This document shows positions 1-10,800 of a DNA stretch of 64,000 nt, one piece after another. The stretch covers positions 194,383,027 to 194,447,026 of the forward strand of contig NW_024609857.1 in NCBI RefSeq assembly GCF_016920785.2. Direction: 5' to 3'. Below the pieces are notes generated by a model. The model was not told the DNA's origin and did no database searches. It saw only the letters and a list, made by a program, of their open reading frames with translations. Numbering within the stretch: position 1 is the stretch's first letter; the number at the start of each line of letters is the position of its first letter. The position numbers and the translations under genes are program-made. The stretch comes from Ixodes scapularis. Lineage: Eukaryota; Arthropoda; Arachnida; Ixodida; Ixodidae.

Positions 1-335
1 CGAGACTTTTCAGCAAGTTGTTCAGTGCACATTTGTTCGAAATACACTTATACATGAGAATGTCTGAAATCATGTCTTGCAGCTGTGACCCCATATGAAG
101 AACTTTCGGTTAGAATATTGCAATAGTGCAGCAATTCCTTGTCAGGACACCCTCGGATGTTAGGCAGTCAAGGGTGTCCTACCTAAAAGTACCTAACACA
201 AGCATGCAGGGCCCATGCACTCAAACTGATGGCATCACACTACGTATTACTGAATGTGAGCATGAATGAGGTGAGCACCGCTGCTCAATTACTGTATCAC
301 TATGTGGTCCGCTGCTAACTTGGGCCCAATTGCTA
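1..335. other. Unassigned sequence with a short perfect inverted repeat
   Basis: No coding region or known repeat is recognised here. The one structure is a perfect 10-bp inverted repeat (AGGACACCCT at 144-153 with AGGGTGTCCT at 171-180, 17-nt loop). It could be a small hairpin or chance; nothing around it suggests a function. Confidence 0.3.
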
Positions 336-339
336 CGTC

Positions 340-515
340 GGCACTGTAGTAGTGTGCAGCGAAAGGGCAGTGAAGTCGAACTGGGGGGTTTTACGTGCCA
401 AATCAACGACGGGCATCTGGCATGCCCCAGCAGAGAACTGAGGATTAATTTTGACCACCTGGGGATCTTCTGACAAGCAACCAAAAGCTCGGTCACATGG
501 CGCCACCTCCGCAAT
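340..515 (-). repeat. SINE fragment, tick Ruka-like (3' portion)
   Basis: The segment from about 380 to 500 is clearly similar to 36680-36800 and, on the other strand, to 18240-18290. Shared blocks include GGCATCTGGCA, GACTGAGGATTAATTT-like text and AAAGCTCGGT. In the 36.7-kb copy these blocks belong to a SINE with a tRNA-like head, so this is read as the minus-strand 3' part of the same family. The tRNA-like head is not recognisable beyond about 500. The family name Ruka comes from memory of tick SINEs. Confidence 0.55.
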
Positions 516-530
516 GAAAAGACAATGGGC

Positions 531-1330
531 AAGCCTCGTCAATGTGGTGTTGACTTTACTCTGGTAGGCGGTGCCAGTCCATAGAGGATTACGAGGCACA
601 AATCCCCGGACTGGAAATGAGACGTCTGAACTCAATGAAAACTATGGCAAAACTCTGTGACAACAGCATTTAATGAACGAGGCTGCACATGGACAACACA
701 ATAATAAAAGAGACATTATATAAATAACAGTGGCAATGTTTAGGAAACACCTGGCTGTACATTCAAACAGATTCCTATATTTCCTTCAAGTGGATCGGTG
801 GTCGATTGCATTAACGCATCACACCTTGGAGCACGTGGAGTGAAAGCTCGCACAGCTGAACATGGGAATCTTGAGTTATATTTCTGCCTCTGCCTGTATC
901 GATGTGGATGATCATTGTAACACCATGCGGTTGTGTATCACTACTGTGATGTAAGTTAAAAACTCAACGATAGCTGTGGTACGGCACTGGCTCAATATCT
1001 CGTCTACAGTGGAGACAAGTTACTCACTGGGGCTGACTAACTTCCTGTTGTCTAAACATACAAACAATGTAATTAGTAAGAAAGAAAAATACTCGGTTAC
1101 TTTTTAAGTTTTAAAAGAATAGATTTAAAGCTGACGTAGCTGCCCTTTTGCATGTTCACTACAGATAGCCAATAGAGAAACAAGTTTAAAAAATGCTGGG
1201 CTTTACTGAATGAGATACGGTCAACACTTGTAACAACTTCAGGTCAGGGATAAAATGAAGCAAGTTATAGACATTAAAAAAGCATTGTTAAACACAAAAA
1301 AGAATGGTAATTACTAAAGAGAAAGATGAA
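531..1330. other. Unassigned AT-rich sequence
   Basis: About 800 bp without an ORF of interest, tandem repeat or terminal inverted repeat that I could see. It lies between the SINE fragment and the decayed coding tail and reads as intergenic or intronic DNA. Confidence 0.4.
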
Positions 1331-1680
1331 ACAAATCGAATAAATCAGCCTACTGTTGTGGCTGGGCCCCGAGAACAAGCAGTTGTTGCAGCTTGATTAG
1401 TTTGTTGAGCTGGAGCAGCTCAAGTTCGAACCAGCTCGTTACGCTGCTGCTGATGGAAAACCTGGGCCTGCGTCTGCTAATAGGCAACCTGACTCTGACG
1501 TAGCTCCAGCTGCAGCAGGTGCAGCTCCTCCAGTCGGTTCACTCGGACAACCACACGTGGCGGCTGAGGAGGTAGAGGAGTCGGGGACTTAGTTGGTGAC
1601 GCAGCAACCGCAAACTCCGTGATGTCACCCCAGTCCAGCAGGAGTGAGGCAGGCGAATCTAGGCAAGCACAACACATTGA
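1330..1680 (-). pseudogene. Decayed Gln/Leu-rich helical coding tail
   Basis: On the minus strand one frame runs through a Pro-rich stretch (PTPLPPQPPR), a helical segment (RLEELHLLQLELRQSQVAY) and, past an in-frame TAG, a Gln-rich continuation (QTQAQVFHQQQRNELVRT) that ends at a TGA. Heptad-like Leu spacing followed by a Gln-rich tail is typical of the C-terminus of Myb/SANT-type regulatory proteins that accompany or derive from Harbinger transposons. That family assignment is only an inference from composition. The in-frame stop codons argue for a relic rather than a working exon. No splice acceptor was fixed. Confidence 0.25.
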
Positions 1681-2887
1681 CGCCGAGTGTTACAGGCACG
1701 GTGAAGACACCGGAAAATGGTAGAAACTGCTACAACAACCCCATTATAGAAATGTTAGATGTCAACTGTTGGTAAACATGAAAGTCTTTCTTCCTTGTTC
1801 TGACCGTTCCTTTCTGTGATACTGTCAGTAGCGGCAGCTCAGGCTCCAAATGGTGATACCGTCAAAAGAGACAGCGCTGTTATCTCCGACTTCCTGGCCC
1901 TTGGGCAAACGTGTGGCGTATTCGTCAATAAACATGTCATTATCCAGACCCAAGGAATTTACTGTGTTCCTACGTGGCACCCCTAACAAGTCGCATTCAT
2001 GAAAATGCGGCTCATTGTCACAGTTTTTAGGGTTCCTACGAGACGGTATGCCAAAATCGAAATAATAAACGGAAGGGCAGAGACAGATGTTTTCTATAAA
2101 CAAACACTGGAAGCCGTGTGATCAAGTAGCAACTAACCTTCATGTGTACGTAGCAAATGCAATCGAAACTTTTTACCAGGCATCATGTCAGTCGTCACGC
2201 TCGTTCACTGTGGCTTCGGGAATGGCGGCTGGCAGCATTGAGAGCACCTGCTAACCAGCGCGGGTGCTGCCACTGTTCTACGGGCTTGGCAGCCGCATTG
2301 CCATGTCGGACATCAGTGCCCCCACAAGCTGGAGAGACGGGCTCATCGTTCAGCAGGTGCGACACCAGCGCCCCCTCCTGCAACGAAAGGCCAAAGAATA
2401 CCCTGTGAAAGCACCCATGAGTCGAGATGTACACAGCACAACGTAGAAAGAAAAACAAATCATACTACAACTTATGCGGTACAATTTGTCGTTCGACACT
2501 TAACTGCAAGAATGAAATGCGAAACAAGTGATGCCGTACCTGTGCTGTTTCTTGCTCTGCATGGAAAATACTGGAGTAGCTTAGTGTGATCATCGACAAC
2601 AGTCATATTGCGGACACACAATTTTTCAAATCAATAATGTATACTCCTACCCATATTAAATTTGTGCTCGCTTAATCATGCCAGTACAATGCGCTGGTTA
2701 ACCTCGCAAATAAATGACAATGGTTGCACACTAACATGGACACCTGAAAAAAGACAGCTGCCAACAACTGGACTCCAGCACGTCTCATGTCCATATAATG
2801 GCATTTCTTATGAGGTTAAAATTAAGAAATGAGAGCTAATAGTCAATAATACCGGCACAATTGTTTTTCTTCAAATGATTAGCAAAT
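1681..2887. other. Unassigned; short open frames only
   Basis: This stretch contains several 60-90-codon frames (minus 1825-2103, both strands around 2157-2458) with no recognisable motif. Overlapping frames on both strands at 2157-2458 reflect GC-rich composition rather than proven coding. From 2460 the sequence becomes AT-rich up to the Penelope composite at 2888. Confidence 0.3.
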
Positions 2888-3058
2888 AAGGAGAGGAGTT
2901 GATGAAGAAAGAATAAACAATTAAAACAGGGACAACACAACCACATCTTTCAACTAGCAACAGACGAGTAAACTTTCAACAGCGAGCAGCCGACTATACC
3001 CAGTAGGAGTAGGGGAGAGAAGGGGAGAGAAGGAAAGATAAAACACGCGAAGTGCAAG

Positions 3059-5099
3059 TCAGGGTGGTAGGGTTATCTCGAATTTTAAAAATTCAACCTC
3101 AGTTTTCGTCAGCAGGAGGGAAGGGTTTGACACGTTTTTTGCTGTGGTCATGGCGAATGATTCTATGATTTCCCTGCCGAATCTGCTGTCATGCCCCCCA
3201 AGGATTTTTGTGTCATCAAAGAGGGGATGACAACGCAAACACGAACGGGCATGTATGACTATGGGATGATAAGAATCTGGAGAGGCCTTAGAAACTTCGT
3301 TGTGATGTTCTCGGAGTCGGTGATTGGTGCATCTGCCGGTCTGTCCTATGTATTGATGGCCACAGCTCAAGGGGATGGAGTAAACTTTCTTCTCTTTGCA
3401 AGGAATGAATTTCTTTTCGTGTTTGACAGTGCATCCAATCGGAATCCGGTTGTTGTTCACTTGTTGACAGAGTTGTTTAAGACGCATGCGGCACGAGAAG
3501 ACAACATTCGTGTCGAACATTGAGGCAATGGATTTTATCCGGTGGGCTGAATTGTGTACGTAAGGAATGACGGCGAATCGGGCTTTCTTTTTTGTGGCTG
3601 GTGACTGGCGATCAGGCCCGCGAATCATCCTTTCCATTACAGATCGGAGAAGGTCGACGGGAAACCCTGCCCTGACAAGCCTCATGTGCTGCAATTTGAA
3701 GCTATCTTCTGAAAGATGACAGCAAGACTTCGTGAAGGATGAAGAAAACAACGATTTGATGATACCGTGTTTTACCGACTTCGAATGGGCGCTAGAAAAC
3801 GGTAGGACAGGTTTGGAAGACCTTTGTTGAAAGGCCCAGCAGAGTCCAGTGGCACTGACATGAAGCCGCAAATCTAGGTTCTGAAGACCTTCATTTGATG
3901 GTTCTTCCTTCGTGAATGTAAGGCCCGACGAACAAGCGGAAAAAACAGCTGTAATGCTATCTGGAGAAGTTCGAGCAGGATGAATGATTAGGTAATCGTC
4001 CACAAATCTGAAAACATGGCAGCCAGGCGCGGAGATGTCCAGTTGTGCTTGTATAGATCTGTCAACGAATAAAAGGGATAATTCACTGAGAACAGGGGCG
4101 AGACATGAACCGATGCAAACTCCCTTTTTTTGGCGGTAGATCCCTTTCTCATGTTCGACTAAGGTGGACTGGAGATATAGATGAATCAGGTCCACGAATC
4201 CAGCAACGGAGACACCGGAGGAATTCTGAAAATCCACAGCTCCGTGCTCAAAGATGGCGTCGGTGATTGAGGCAAGCAAAGCGGTAGGATCTAGATTGAA
4301 ATACATGTCTTCTATGTCAAGTGAAAAATAGAGTGGCGCAAGGAGAAGAAATGTTGGGAACTGATGACAGAGATGAGTTCTATTGAGTTAGACACTCTAA
4401 AGGGTTGAGGGAGGTGGATGCTGGACAGATGCTTTTGTAGAAAGAGCCCGAGCTGCTTCTGCCAACAACCCTTCTCCGACACAATACTTCGGAGGGGTAC
4501 TCCGGTCTTATGTGTTTTTGCAGTGAAGAAAACTGAAAGGTACTGCTTCGCTGGACTACTAATGGCGGTTTTTATGGACGACAGATTCAAAGACGAGCAG
4601 AGTTGTTTAGCTCTTGACCTGAGGGTCCCAGAGGGTCGCGATTTCAGTTTGAGAAAATTTTTTGAAAGGGCAGCTTTCACCTTATCTCCAAAATCTCCCT
4701 CCTCTAACACAACAAACACACCAATCTTATCGGAGTCTAACAGCTTTAGGTGTCTTGACGAAGCTCTTCAACAGCGGCGAGTAGAGAGATCTTGCCTGGC
4801 TTGGGGGGTGGGTGGAAGCACACGGCGCGGATGGCGGAGCCGAGGAAATCTTGCCTCTGTGGTTCTGGGATGGCGGCGGCGACTTGATGAACTGAGGCGA
4901 GTTGATCAACCTTCTTAGTAGGAAGGTCTGGGGCGAACTTGGGGCCTTTGAAGAGCAATTCCATGGTGTCAGACGAGATAGCAGTTTTGCACAACAGGAC
5001 TGGCGGTTCAAACTTCGTTTCGTTCAGCTCACGGCAGGAGGCAGTCACTCCAGCAATCACTTCTTTCCACTTCTTTCTACAAAAGCATCTGTCCAGCAT
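3059..5099 (-). pseudogene. Penelope-like reverse transcriptase with GIY-YIG endonuclease, minus copy, frameshifted
   Basis: Reading from 5099 leftward: an N-terminal PLE motif (GPKFAPDLP, about 4946-4920), the RT finger motif AKTHKTGVPLRSIVS (about 4521-4477), the palm catalytic block FRFVDDYLIIH (FVDD at 4006-3995), then a C-terminal GIY-YIG nuclease (VYSIPLSCGHQYIGQTGR) preceded by Cys/His pairs. PLEs use these to prime reverse transcription at a nicked target. Two frameshifts break it: one near 4745, between LRQDT and LLDSDKIG, and one near 4312, where this copy has five T in a run and the plus copy has six. The three pieces are 4746-5099, 4312-4719 and 3059-4306. The 5' start is not defined because the copy runs into the junction with the plus copy. 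Confidence 0.85.
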
Positions 5100-6462
5100 C
5101 CACCTCCCTCAACCCTTTAGAGTGTCTAACTCAATAGAACTCATCTCTGTCATCAGTTCCCAACATTTCTTCTCCTTGCCCCACTCTATTTTTTCACTTG
5201 ACATAGAAGACATGTATTTCAATCTAGATCCTACCGCTTTGCTTGCCTCAATCTCCGACGCCATCTTTGAGCACGGAGCTGTGGATTTTCAGAATTCCTC
5301 CGGTGTCTCCGTTGCTGGATTCGTGGACCTGATTCATCTATATCTCCAGTCCACCTTAGTCGAACATGAGAAAGGGATCTACCGCCAAAAAAAGGGAGTT
5401 TGCATCGGTTCATGTCTCGCCCCTGTTCTCAGTGAATTATTCCTTTTATTCGTTGACAGAGCTATACAAGCACAACTGGACATCACCGCGCCTGGCTGCC
5501 ATGTTTTCAGATTTGTGGACGATTACCTAAACATTCATCCTGCTCGAACTTCTCCAGATAGCATTACAGCTGTTTTTTCCGCTTGTTCGTCGGGCCTTAC
5601 ATTCACGAAGGAAGAACCATCAAATGAAGGTCTTCAGTACCTAGATTTGCGGCTTCATGTCAGTGCCACCGGACTCTGCTGGGCCTTTCAACAAAGGTCT
5701 TCCAAACCTGTCCTACCGTTTTCTAGCGCCCATTCGAAGTCGGTAAAACACGGTATCATCAAATCGTTGTTTTCTTCATCCTTCACGAAGTCTTGCTGTC
5801 ATCTTTCAGAAGATAGCTTCAAATTGCAGCACATGAGGCTTGTCAGGGCAGGGTTTCCCGTCGACCTTCTCCGATCTGTAATGGAAAGGATGATTCGCGG
5901 GCCTGATCGCCAGTCACCAGCCACAAAAAAGAAAGCCCGATTCGCCGTCATTCCTTACGTACACAATTCAGCCCACCGGATAAAATCCATTGCCTCAAAG
6001 TTCGACACGAATGTTGTCTTCTCGTGCCGCATGCGTCTTAAACAACTCTGTCAACAAGTGAACAACAACCGGATTCCGATTGGATGCACTGTCAAACACG
6101 AAAAGAAATTCATTCCTTGCAAAGAGAAGAAAGTTTACTCCATCCCCTTGAGCTGTGGCCATCAATACATAGGACAGACCGGCAGATGCACGAATCACCG
6201 ACTCCGAGAACATCACAACGAAGTTTCTAAGGCCTCTCCAGATTCTTATCATCCCATAGTCATACATGCCCGTTCGTGTTTGCGTTCTCATCCCCTCTTT
6301 GATGACACAAAAATCCTTGGGGGGCATGACAGCAGATTCGGCAGGGAAATCATAGAATCATTCGCCATGACCACAGCAAAAAACAACGTGTCAAACCCTT
6401 CCCTCCTGCTGACGAAAACTGAGGTTGAATTTTTAAAATCCGAGATAACCCTACCACCCTGA
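4939..6462 (+). CDS. Penelope-like RT palm/thumb and GIY-YIG endonuclease, 5'-truncated plus copy with an open frame
   Basis: The 507-codon frame is uninterrupted. Residues about 1-45 are antisense of the neighbouring minus copy, so the apparent start is chimeric; true PLE sequence begins near residue 46 (FLQKHLSS). From there it matches the minus copy almost exactly: MYFNLDPTALL from residue 92, catalytic FVDD at about residues 192-195 (codons near 5512), and a C-terminal GIY-YIG domain (YSIPLSCGHQYIGQTGR, near residue 400). It lacks the N-terminal region and the AKTHKTG finger motif, so it should not be an active RT by itself. The intact frame against the two frameshifts opposite is consistent with young age. 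The stop is at 6460-6462 and is followed by a pyrimidine-rich tail. Confidence 0.8.
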   Translation: MGPLKSNSMVSDEIAVLHNRTGGSNFVSFSSRQEAVTPAITSFHFFLQKHLSSIHLPQPFRVSNSIELISVISSQHFFSLPHSIFSLDIEDMYFNLDPTALLASISDAIFEHGAVDFQNSSGVSVAGFVDLIHLYLQSTLVEHEKGIYRQKKGVCIGSCLAPVLSELFLLFVDRAIQAQLDITAPGCHVFRFVDDYLNIHPARTSPDSITAVFSACSSGLTFTKEEPSNEGLQYLDLRLHVSATGLCWAFQQRSSKPVLPFSSAHSKSVKHGIIKSLFSSSFTKSCCHLSEDSFKLQHMRLVRAGFPVDLLRSVMERMIRGPDRQSPATKKKARFAVIPYVHNSAHRIKSIASKFDTNVVFSCRMRLKQLCQQVNNNRIPIGCTVKHEKKFIPCKEKKVYSIPLSCGHQYIGQTGRCTNHRLREHHNEVSKASPDSYHPIVIHARSCLRSHPLFDDTKILGGHDSRFGREIIESFAMTTAKNNVSNPSLLLTKTEVEFLKSEITLPP

Positions 6463-6665
6463 CTTGCACTTCGCGTGTTTTATCTTTCCTTCTCTCCCCT
6501 TCTCTCCCCTACTCCTACTGGGTATAGTTGGCTGCTCGCTGTTGAAAGTTTACTCGTCTGTTGCTAGTTGAAAGATGTGGTTGTGTTGTCCCTGTTTTAA
6601 TTGTTTATTCTTTCTTCATCAATGACTTAAACCAACACGCTCTTCTACCAAGCAAGGAGAGGAGG

Positions 6666-7472
6666 TGCTCGGTTTAATTAACATACTCTAAACTCCTACT
6701 TAGCGTAACTTCTACGTGCACTAGTGTCAGTTTCGTCCGTCGCGTTTTATTGATACGTCCGGGTTGCCTCTCTAATCTCAAGAAAGGGGCCGGAGCTCAA
6801 GCTACGGTAGTGTGACGCAACCAGAATGTTCGCTGCGTAATTTTCGCTTAGATATAGCACAATACGCAAACGTAAGTTGTCGATGTCGGCACAAGAATCA
6901 CCAAAAATAGCGACAATTCGCCGTCACTGCCCACCTACGGCCTCGACACTAACATGCTTGACTAGCTCCTGCGGACGCTGCAGGTAGCCACGGAAAAGTC
7001 CCTTACAAAGTTATTTAGTACACACGTCCTGTCATGTGATTTTGCGAACGCGTTGCGTTATTCTGTCCGAATATTGAAATTGCTTACACACCTGTTGCAT
7101 GGATGCCCTGCTTCTTCTCGGAGTCTGTTTTCTTCCACTTGGATCTACCTTTGTCCCAACACTCGTGGGCGGACATGCGGCTGGCGGTTATACTTGGTGC
7201 AGACTCTTTTACGCGTCAATTTCAGCTTCTTTCGCGCAGTTGTTAGTAGAACGACGAAGAAGCTCCCCTTTATGGAACTACTCGCCCCTTCTTGTCACCT
7301 TCGTGGAACGACATCGTTGTAGGGCAAGGCACTCTAGTAGGACTCTGAAGAAAGAGGAAGGGTGAAAATGCTCGTTCCAGGCGGTGACAGCGATGCAGGC
7401 AAGCGGTGAGGCAAGGTGAGACGGCGAAGAACGGGCGAGACGACAGCAGCGAGCTACAGGTGCCCCTACGAC
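6666..7472. other. Unassigned, moderately GC-rich
   Basis: Contains overlapping 85-90-codon frames on both strands (7053-7365) without motifs. I see no TIR, tandem repeat or splice pattern strong enough to call. It may be host intergenic DNA interrupted by the MITE at 7473. Confidence 0.3.
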
Positions 7473-7876
7473 CATGGAGAATAGAAGGGTAGGAGAGGGC
7501 ATGACGTCGGCCGCGTAGCCTCCGCAAGCCATGCTCCCTTGACGCCTCGCCTCTTTCTCATTTTCCTCCTTACTCTCCTCACTTACCTTGCCAACGTGAC
7601 CACATCACGTGACCGTAGCACGCCTTCGTCTTGCTATGGGGTACTAGAATACACCACAGTATAGACTTCGATCTGATAAAACCTACCGGACGGAGCGCGC
7701 GCAAGCCTGGGAAGAGTCCTTCTACAATCAACCATCCATCTCACACGTGACATGTCACGCGCACCAATCGCCAGAGAGACCTGCAGTCACGCTGGGCACA
7801 AAATTGTTTAAACTTTTTATGACTAGGCTTCACCAATATTGCAACGTGCCCCCTCCTAGTACTTCTAACCTCCTTG
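7473..7876. mobile_element. 404-bp MITE, hAT-type, copy A, with 8-bp target duplication
   Basis: Near-identical to 32874-33277, also 404 bp. This copy is flanked by CCTACGAC at 7465-7472 and 7877-7884, the other by a different octamer. The ends form an imperfect terminal inverted repeat (CATGGAGAATAGAAG against the complement of the end, CAAGGAGGTTAGAAG). Eight-bp duplications are typical of hAT transposons. There is no coding capacity. Confidence 0.85.
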
Positions 7877-7884
7877 CCTACGAC

Positions 7885-9011
7885 GCAGAAGCGGGAGAGC
7901 GGCCGCCACTGTTGCCAGACTGGAGAACGCTTGTGGCTGTTTGTCCGAAAACCGGCTCAAACGCATAAAACGTGCGTTATGCGAAGCAGAAATCTTGCAG
8001 GCTTTCGATTCAATGTTAGTAAAATGTGTCCCTTCAAATAAAATGAACTAATATGTTCATAACTCACACTATAATATTGTTTTCAACTTCGTTTTTTACT
8101 ACAACCTCGAAACCAGACGGCTTTCACGTCTCCTCGAGTTCGCTCGAGTGGAGGAAGTTTTCTCGAGGAGCTCCTCAGCCGAGGAAACGCCGAGGCGCGT
8201 CTGTGAAGCCCAATGGCTCCTCTAGTGGAGGCGAGCTGCTTTCCTCCACTCCAGTGAGTCGAGGTGGAGTGTCGAGTCGAGGCCCGTTTATGAATACGGC
8301 CGATAGCATCGAATGAAGAATACAAAGCTCCCCTTTGCTCTCTTTGTACATTTATTGTGTTACGCGCTCGCATTGTTGGCGGCGGGAAGGCATCCTGCAA
8401 CCCAGGGCCGTAGTTTCATTTTTTTTTTTTTTTTTGGTGGAGGTGGGGGGGAATTCCGGAACACGGTGGCCGTCCTGAATTACCGTTTTTCGTATTTACT
8501 TTTTAAAAACACAAGCATATCATACGGGTTTCCTTCAAACGTACGTATTTATTGCTAGAGCGAACATCTCTGTCTCACCTAATGATGGACCGCAGAGGAC
8601 TCTACGAGCCATCCCAGCCAATCCAGCTCTGAGTGTCACCTTACCCTCTGTGGTGTGCTCTGCGGAGCTCAAGGTCATATGATTTTCTCTCAACCCTTGA
8701 TTGGCGAAGACGGTCTCTAGGATCCGCTACTGTCCACTGTGCGGGAAAACGGAGCGTGGTATGAGAATGGGGAAGCGAGGCGGGCCCGGGGACCTGGATC
8801 TTCTGCTGCGGGGGATGGCACCCACGCACTTGGCTGAGAGAGAAAAACAGGAGGGCGCTATCCGGAGTCGTTCCCAGAAGACCGGTCGTGGCCGGATGCT
8901 TGCGGCTTTCGGGGTGCGGGGAAGACACGCTGGAATTCACGTGGCTCTGGTTAGCAGTAATAGTAAGGAGTGCGCGTGTGCGCTCGCTCCAGCATCGTTC
9001 GCTATGGATAG
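7885..9011. other. Unassigned, GC-rich, with a Ser/Arg-codon-rich purine stretch
   Basis: At 8130-8290 runs of CTCGAG/GAGGAG sequence make weak inverted repeats and overlapping frames on both strands. A 21-base T run at about 8420-8440 is followed by a G run. The open frames at 8641-9234 have no recognisable domain, and part of them lies in the C-rich MITE that follows. Confidence 0.3.
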
Positions 9012-9019
9012 CTGTGAGC

Positions 9020-9220
9020 CAGTGGCGTCGCTAGGATCAGCGGCACCCGGGGCGGCAGCCCTCCGCTACACCCCCCTCCGCTCTCGCAGCCCGCCGCAAC
9101 CTCCCCCCCCCCCCTCCCCTCCCCCCCCCCTCCACCGCTCTCGAGTAGCCTGCCGCGACACCTCCCTGAGGCCTACACCCGAAGCAATCCGCCCCCCCCC
9201 CCTCCTTTGTGACGCCACAG
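9020..9220. mobile_element. 201-bp C-rich MITE with 8-bp target duplication (hAT-type)
   Basis: Ends CAGTGGCGTC and GACGCCACAG form a terminal inverted repeat with one mismatch, and CTGTGAGC occurs at 9012-9019 and 9221-9228 as the duplicated target. The interior is dominated by C homopolymers. Similar CAGTGGC-type ends occur around 45050-45150. Confidence 0.7.
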
Positions 9221-9230
9221 CTGTGAGCCC

Positions 9231-9419
9231 TTAAAGGCCCGTTCACACTCTTGCGACCGAGTTAGACCTAGAGAGACCAGACCGGTTTTTAAGCCTCTTG
9301 CGACTTCTTAGGACCAGCTCCGCTGCATCGCATCCGGTCCTAAGAAGTCGCAAAAGGCTTAAAAACCGCTCTGGTCCCTCTCCGTCGAAGTCGGTCGCAA
9401 GAGTGTGAACGGGCCTTAA
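9231..9419. mobile_element. Palindromic MITE with TTAA target duplication
   Basis: TTAA at 9231-9234 and 9416-9419 flanks an almost fully self-complementary 181-bp element beginning AGGCCCGTTCACAC and ending GTGTGAACGGGCCT. A related, more decayed element sits at 46116-46296. TTAA duplication is typical of piggyBac and Kolobok superfamilies; I cannot choose between them. Confidence 0.8.
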
Positions 9420-9597
9420 GGGCGCAGGTCTCCTGGAATATAGGGTCACATTCACATACCTGATATATTTCGGCATGAACCGCAATGGGTCATGCCCCTT
9501 CTGCTCGTGACGTGCTCGCGTTTGTCCTTCGTTTTCGGGTTTTGTATTTTTCAAAAAAAAAGTGAAAGCCGCTTACAACTCCCTGTAACGCCGAATT

Positions 9598-10656
9598 AGA
9601 GCGCAGCTCTTGAGGAGGAGGGAAGGGCGCTGGGGGGGGGTTAGACTAACCAGAGGGGGGTCACGTGTCCTTGGGGGGTCACGTGACCTTGGGGGTCACG
9701 TGACCCCCAATGCCGATGATGTCATCAGTGACGATGACGATGCGGGTACCGATGACGTCATTAGTGACGTCACTGATGACTTCACCAGTGATGATGACGA
9801 TGACGATGCGAATGTCGGTGACGTCATCAGTGACGTCGCTGACGACGTCATCAGTGATGATGACGATGACGATGCGGATGCCGGTGACGACATCAGTGAC
9901 GTCACTGATGACGTCATCAGTGATGATGACGATGACGATGCGGATGTCGGTAACGTCACCGGCATCCACATCGTCATCGTCATCATCACTGATGACGTCA
10001 CCGGCATCCACATCGTCATCATCACTGATGACGTCACCGGCATCCACATCGTCATCGTCATCATCACTGATGACGTCACCGGCATCCACATCGTCATCGT
10101 CATCATCACTGATGACGTCACCGGCATCCACATCGTCATCGTCATCATCACTGATGACGTCACCGGCATCCACATCGTCATCGTCACTGATGACGTCATC
10201 ATCATTGATGACGTCATCATCACTGATGACGTCACCGGCATCCACATCGTCATCGTCATCGTCACTGATGACGTCACCGGCATCCACATCGTCATCGTCA
10301 TCATCACTAATGACGTCACCGGCATCCACATCGTCATCATCACTGATGATGACGTCATCAGTGATGATGACGATGACGATGTGGATGCCGGTGACGTCGA
10401 AAGTGTCGATGACGTCATCGGGGGGTCACGCGACATCGGCGGGGTCACGTGACCTCGGGGGGTCACGTGACCTCGAGGAGGGGGTCACGTGACCTCAGGG
10501 GAGTCACGTGACCCCGGTGGGGGGCTCGCGCGGTGCATTATGGGAAATTTCCCATGATGCACCGCGCGGTTACGCCGACGCCGACGGCGACGGCGACGCC
10601 AACGGCGACGCCGACGCCGCTCAAGCCGGAAACGGGCCCCTAAGAGCTGCGCTCTA
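9598..10656. repeat. Foldback element filled with CRE-like minisatellite
   Basis: Outer ends are inverted: TAGAGCGCAGCTCTT at 9598-9612 and its complement ending at 10656. Inside, 9660-9710 and 10430-10520 carry repeated GGTCACGTGACC palindromes. From 9710 to 10420 a minisatellite of about 36-42 bp alternates TGACGTCA octamers with GATGACGATG / CATCGTCATC blocks. The left part reads the complement of the right part, so the array is itself a large imperfect palindrome. A perfect-looking hairpin (GCGCGGTGCATTATGGG with its complement) lies at about 10528-10571, followed by CGCCGACGGCGACGG repeats. Long overlapping ORFs here are products of the repeat. The ends resemble those of the element at 31338. 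Confidence 0.8.
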
Positions 10657-10800
10657 AAATTGGGGGTAAAAATCGGGCGACGGGTGTTGGTCGAATATAT
10701 TTCGGAGGTAGGAGGGGAGGGGTCGAACCTTGAAACCCTCCCCTTGGGTATGGCCCTGCTGTAACCTGAAGCTGAGCATCCCATCCCATGGAGCTACGTG
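10657..10800. other. Short unassigned spacer before the gypsy element
   Basis: About 140 bp between the foldback element and the 5' LTR. Nothing recognisable. Confidence 0.4.

Larger units (their letters stand above)
2888..6665. mobile_element. Composite Penelope-like element: two copies head to head, flanked by an 11-bp direct repeat
   Basis: Two PLE copies lie in opposite orientation. Their shared arms are 2899 to about 4446 and about 5074 to 6622, roughly 1.55 kb each. The arms differ by about ten residues over some 415 codons, so the duplication is recent. The whole block is bounded by the 11-bp sequence AAGGAGAGGAG at 2888-2898 and again at 6655-6665, which fits a target-site duplication of the entire inverted pair. 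The right copy carries 32 extra nucleotides (6623-6654) before the repeat. Between the arms (4447-5073) lies the N-terminal part of the minus copy, present once. Inverted or tandem partial copies around a PLE are a known habit of Penelope elements. Confidence 0.85.

Noticed and set aside
3191..3523. Plus-strand 110-codon frame, with its twin at 5995-6327 minus
   Set aside because: Both are antisense shadows of the PLE endonuclease region in the inverted arms.
3059..6462. Hammerhead ribozyme in the first PLE composite
   Set aside because: CTGATGA near 4360 lies in coding sequence without a following GAAA and stem. No convincing core was found in the terminal regions.
2899..6622. Assembly artefact as explanation of the PLE inverted pair
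   Set aside because: It cannot be excluded from sequence alone, but the 11-bp direct repeat outside the pair and about ten coding differences between arms argue for a real structure.
9610..10492. Three overlapping open frames of 216-280 codons on both strands
   Set aside because: They are translations of the GAC/GTC minisatellite in every frame (DDDDD, MTMTM and STSSS patterns); the repeat unit length keeps frames open. Not genes.
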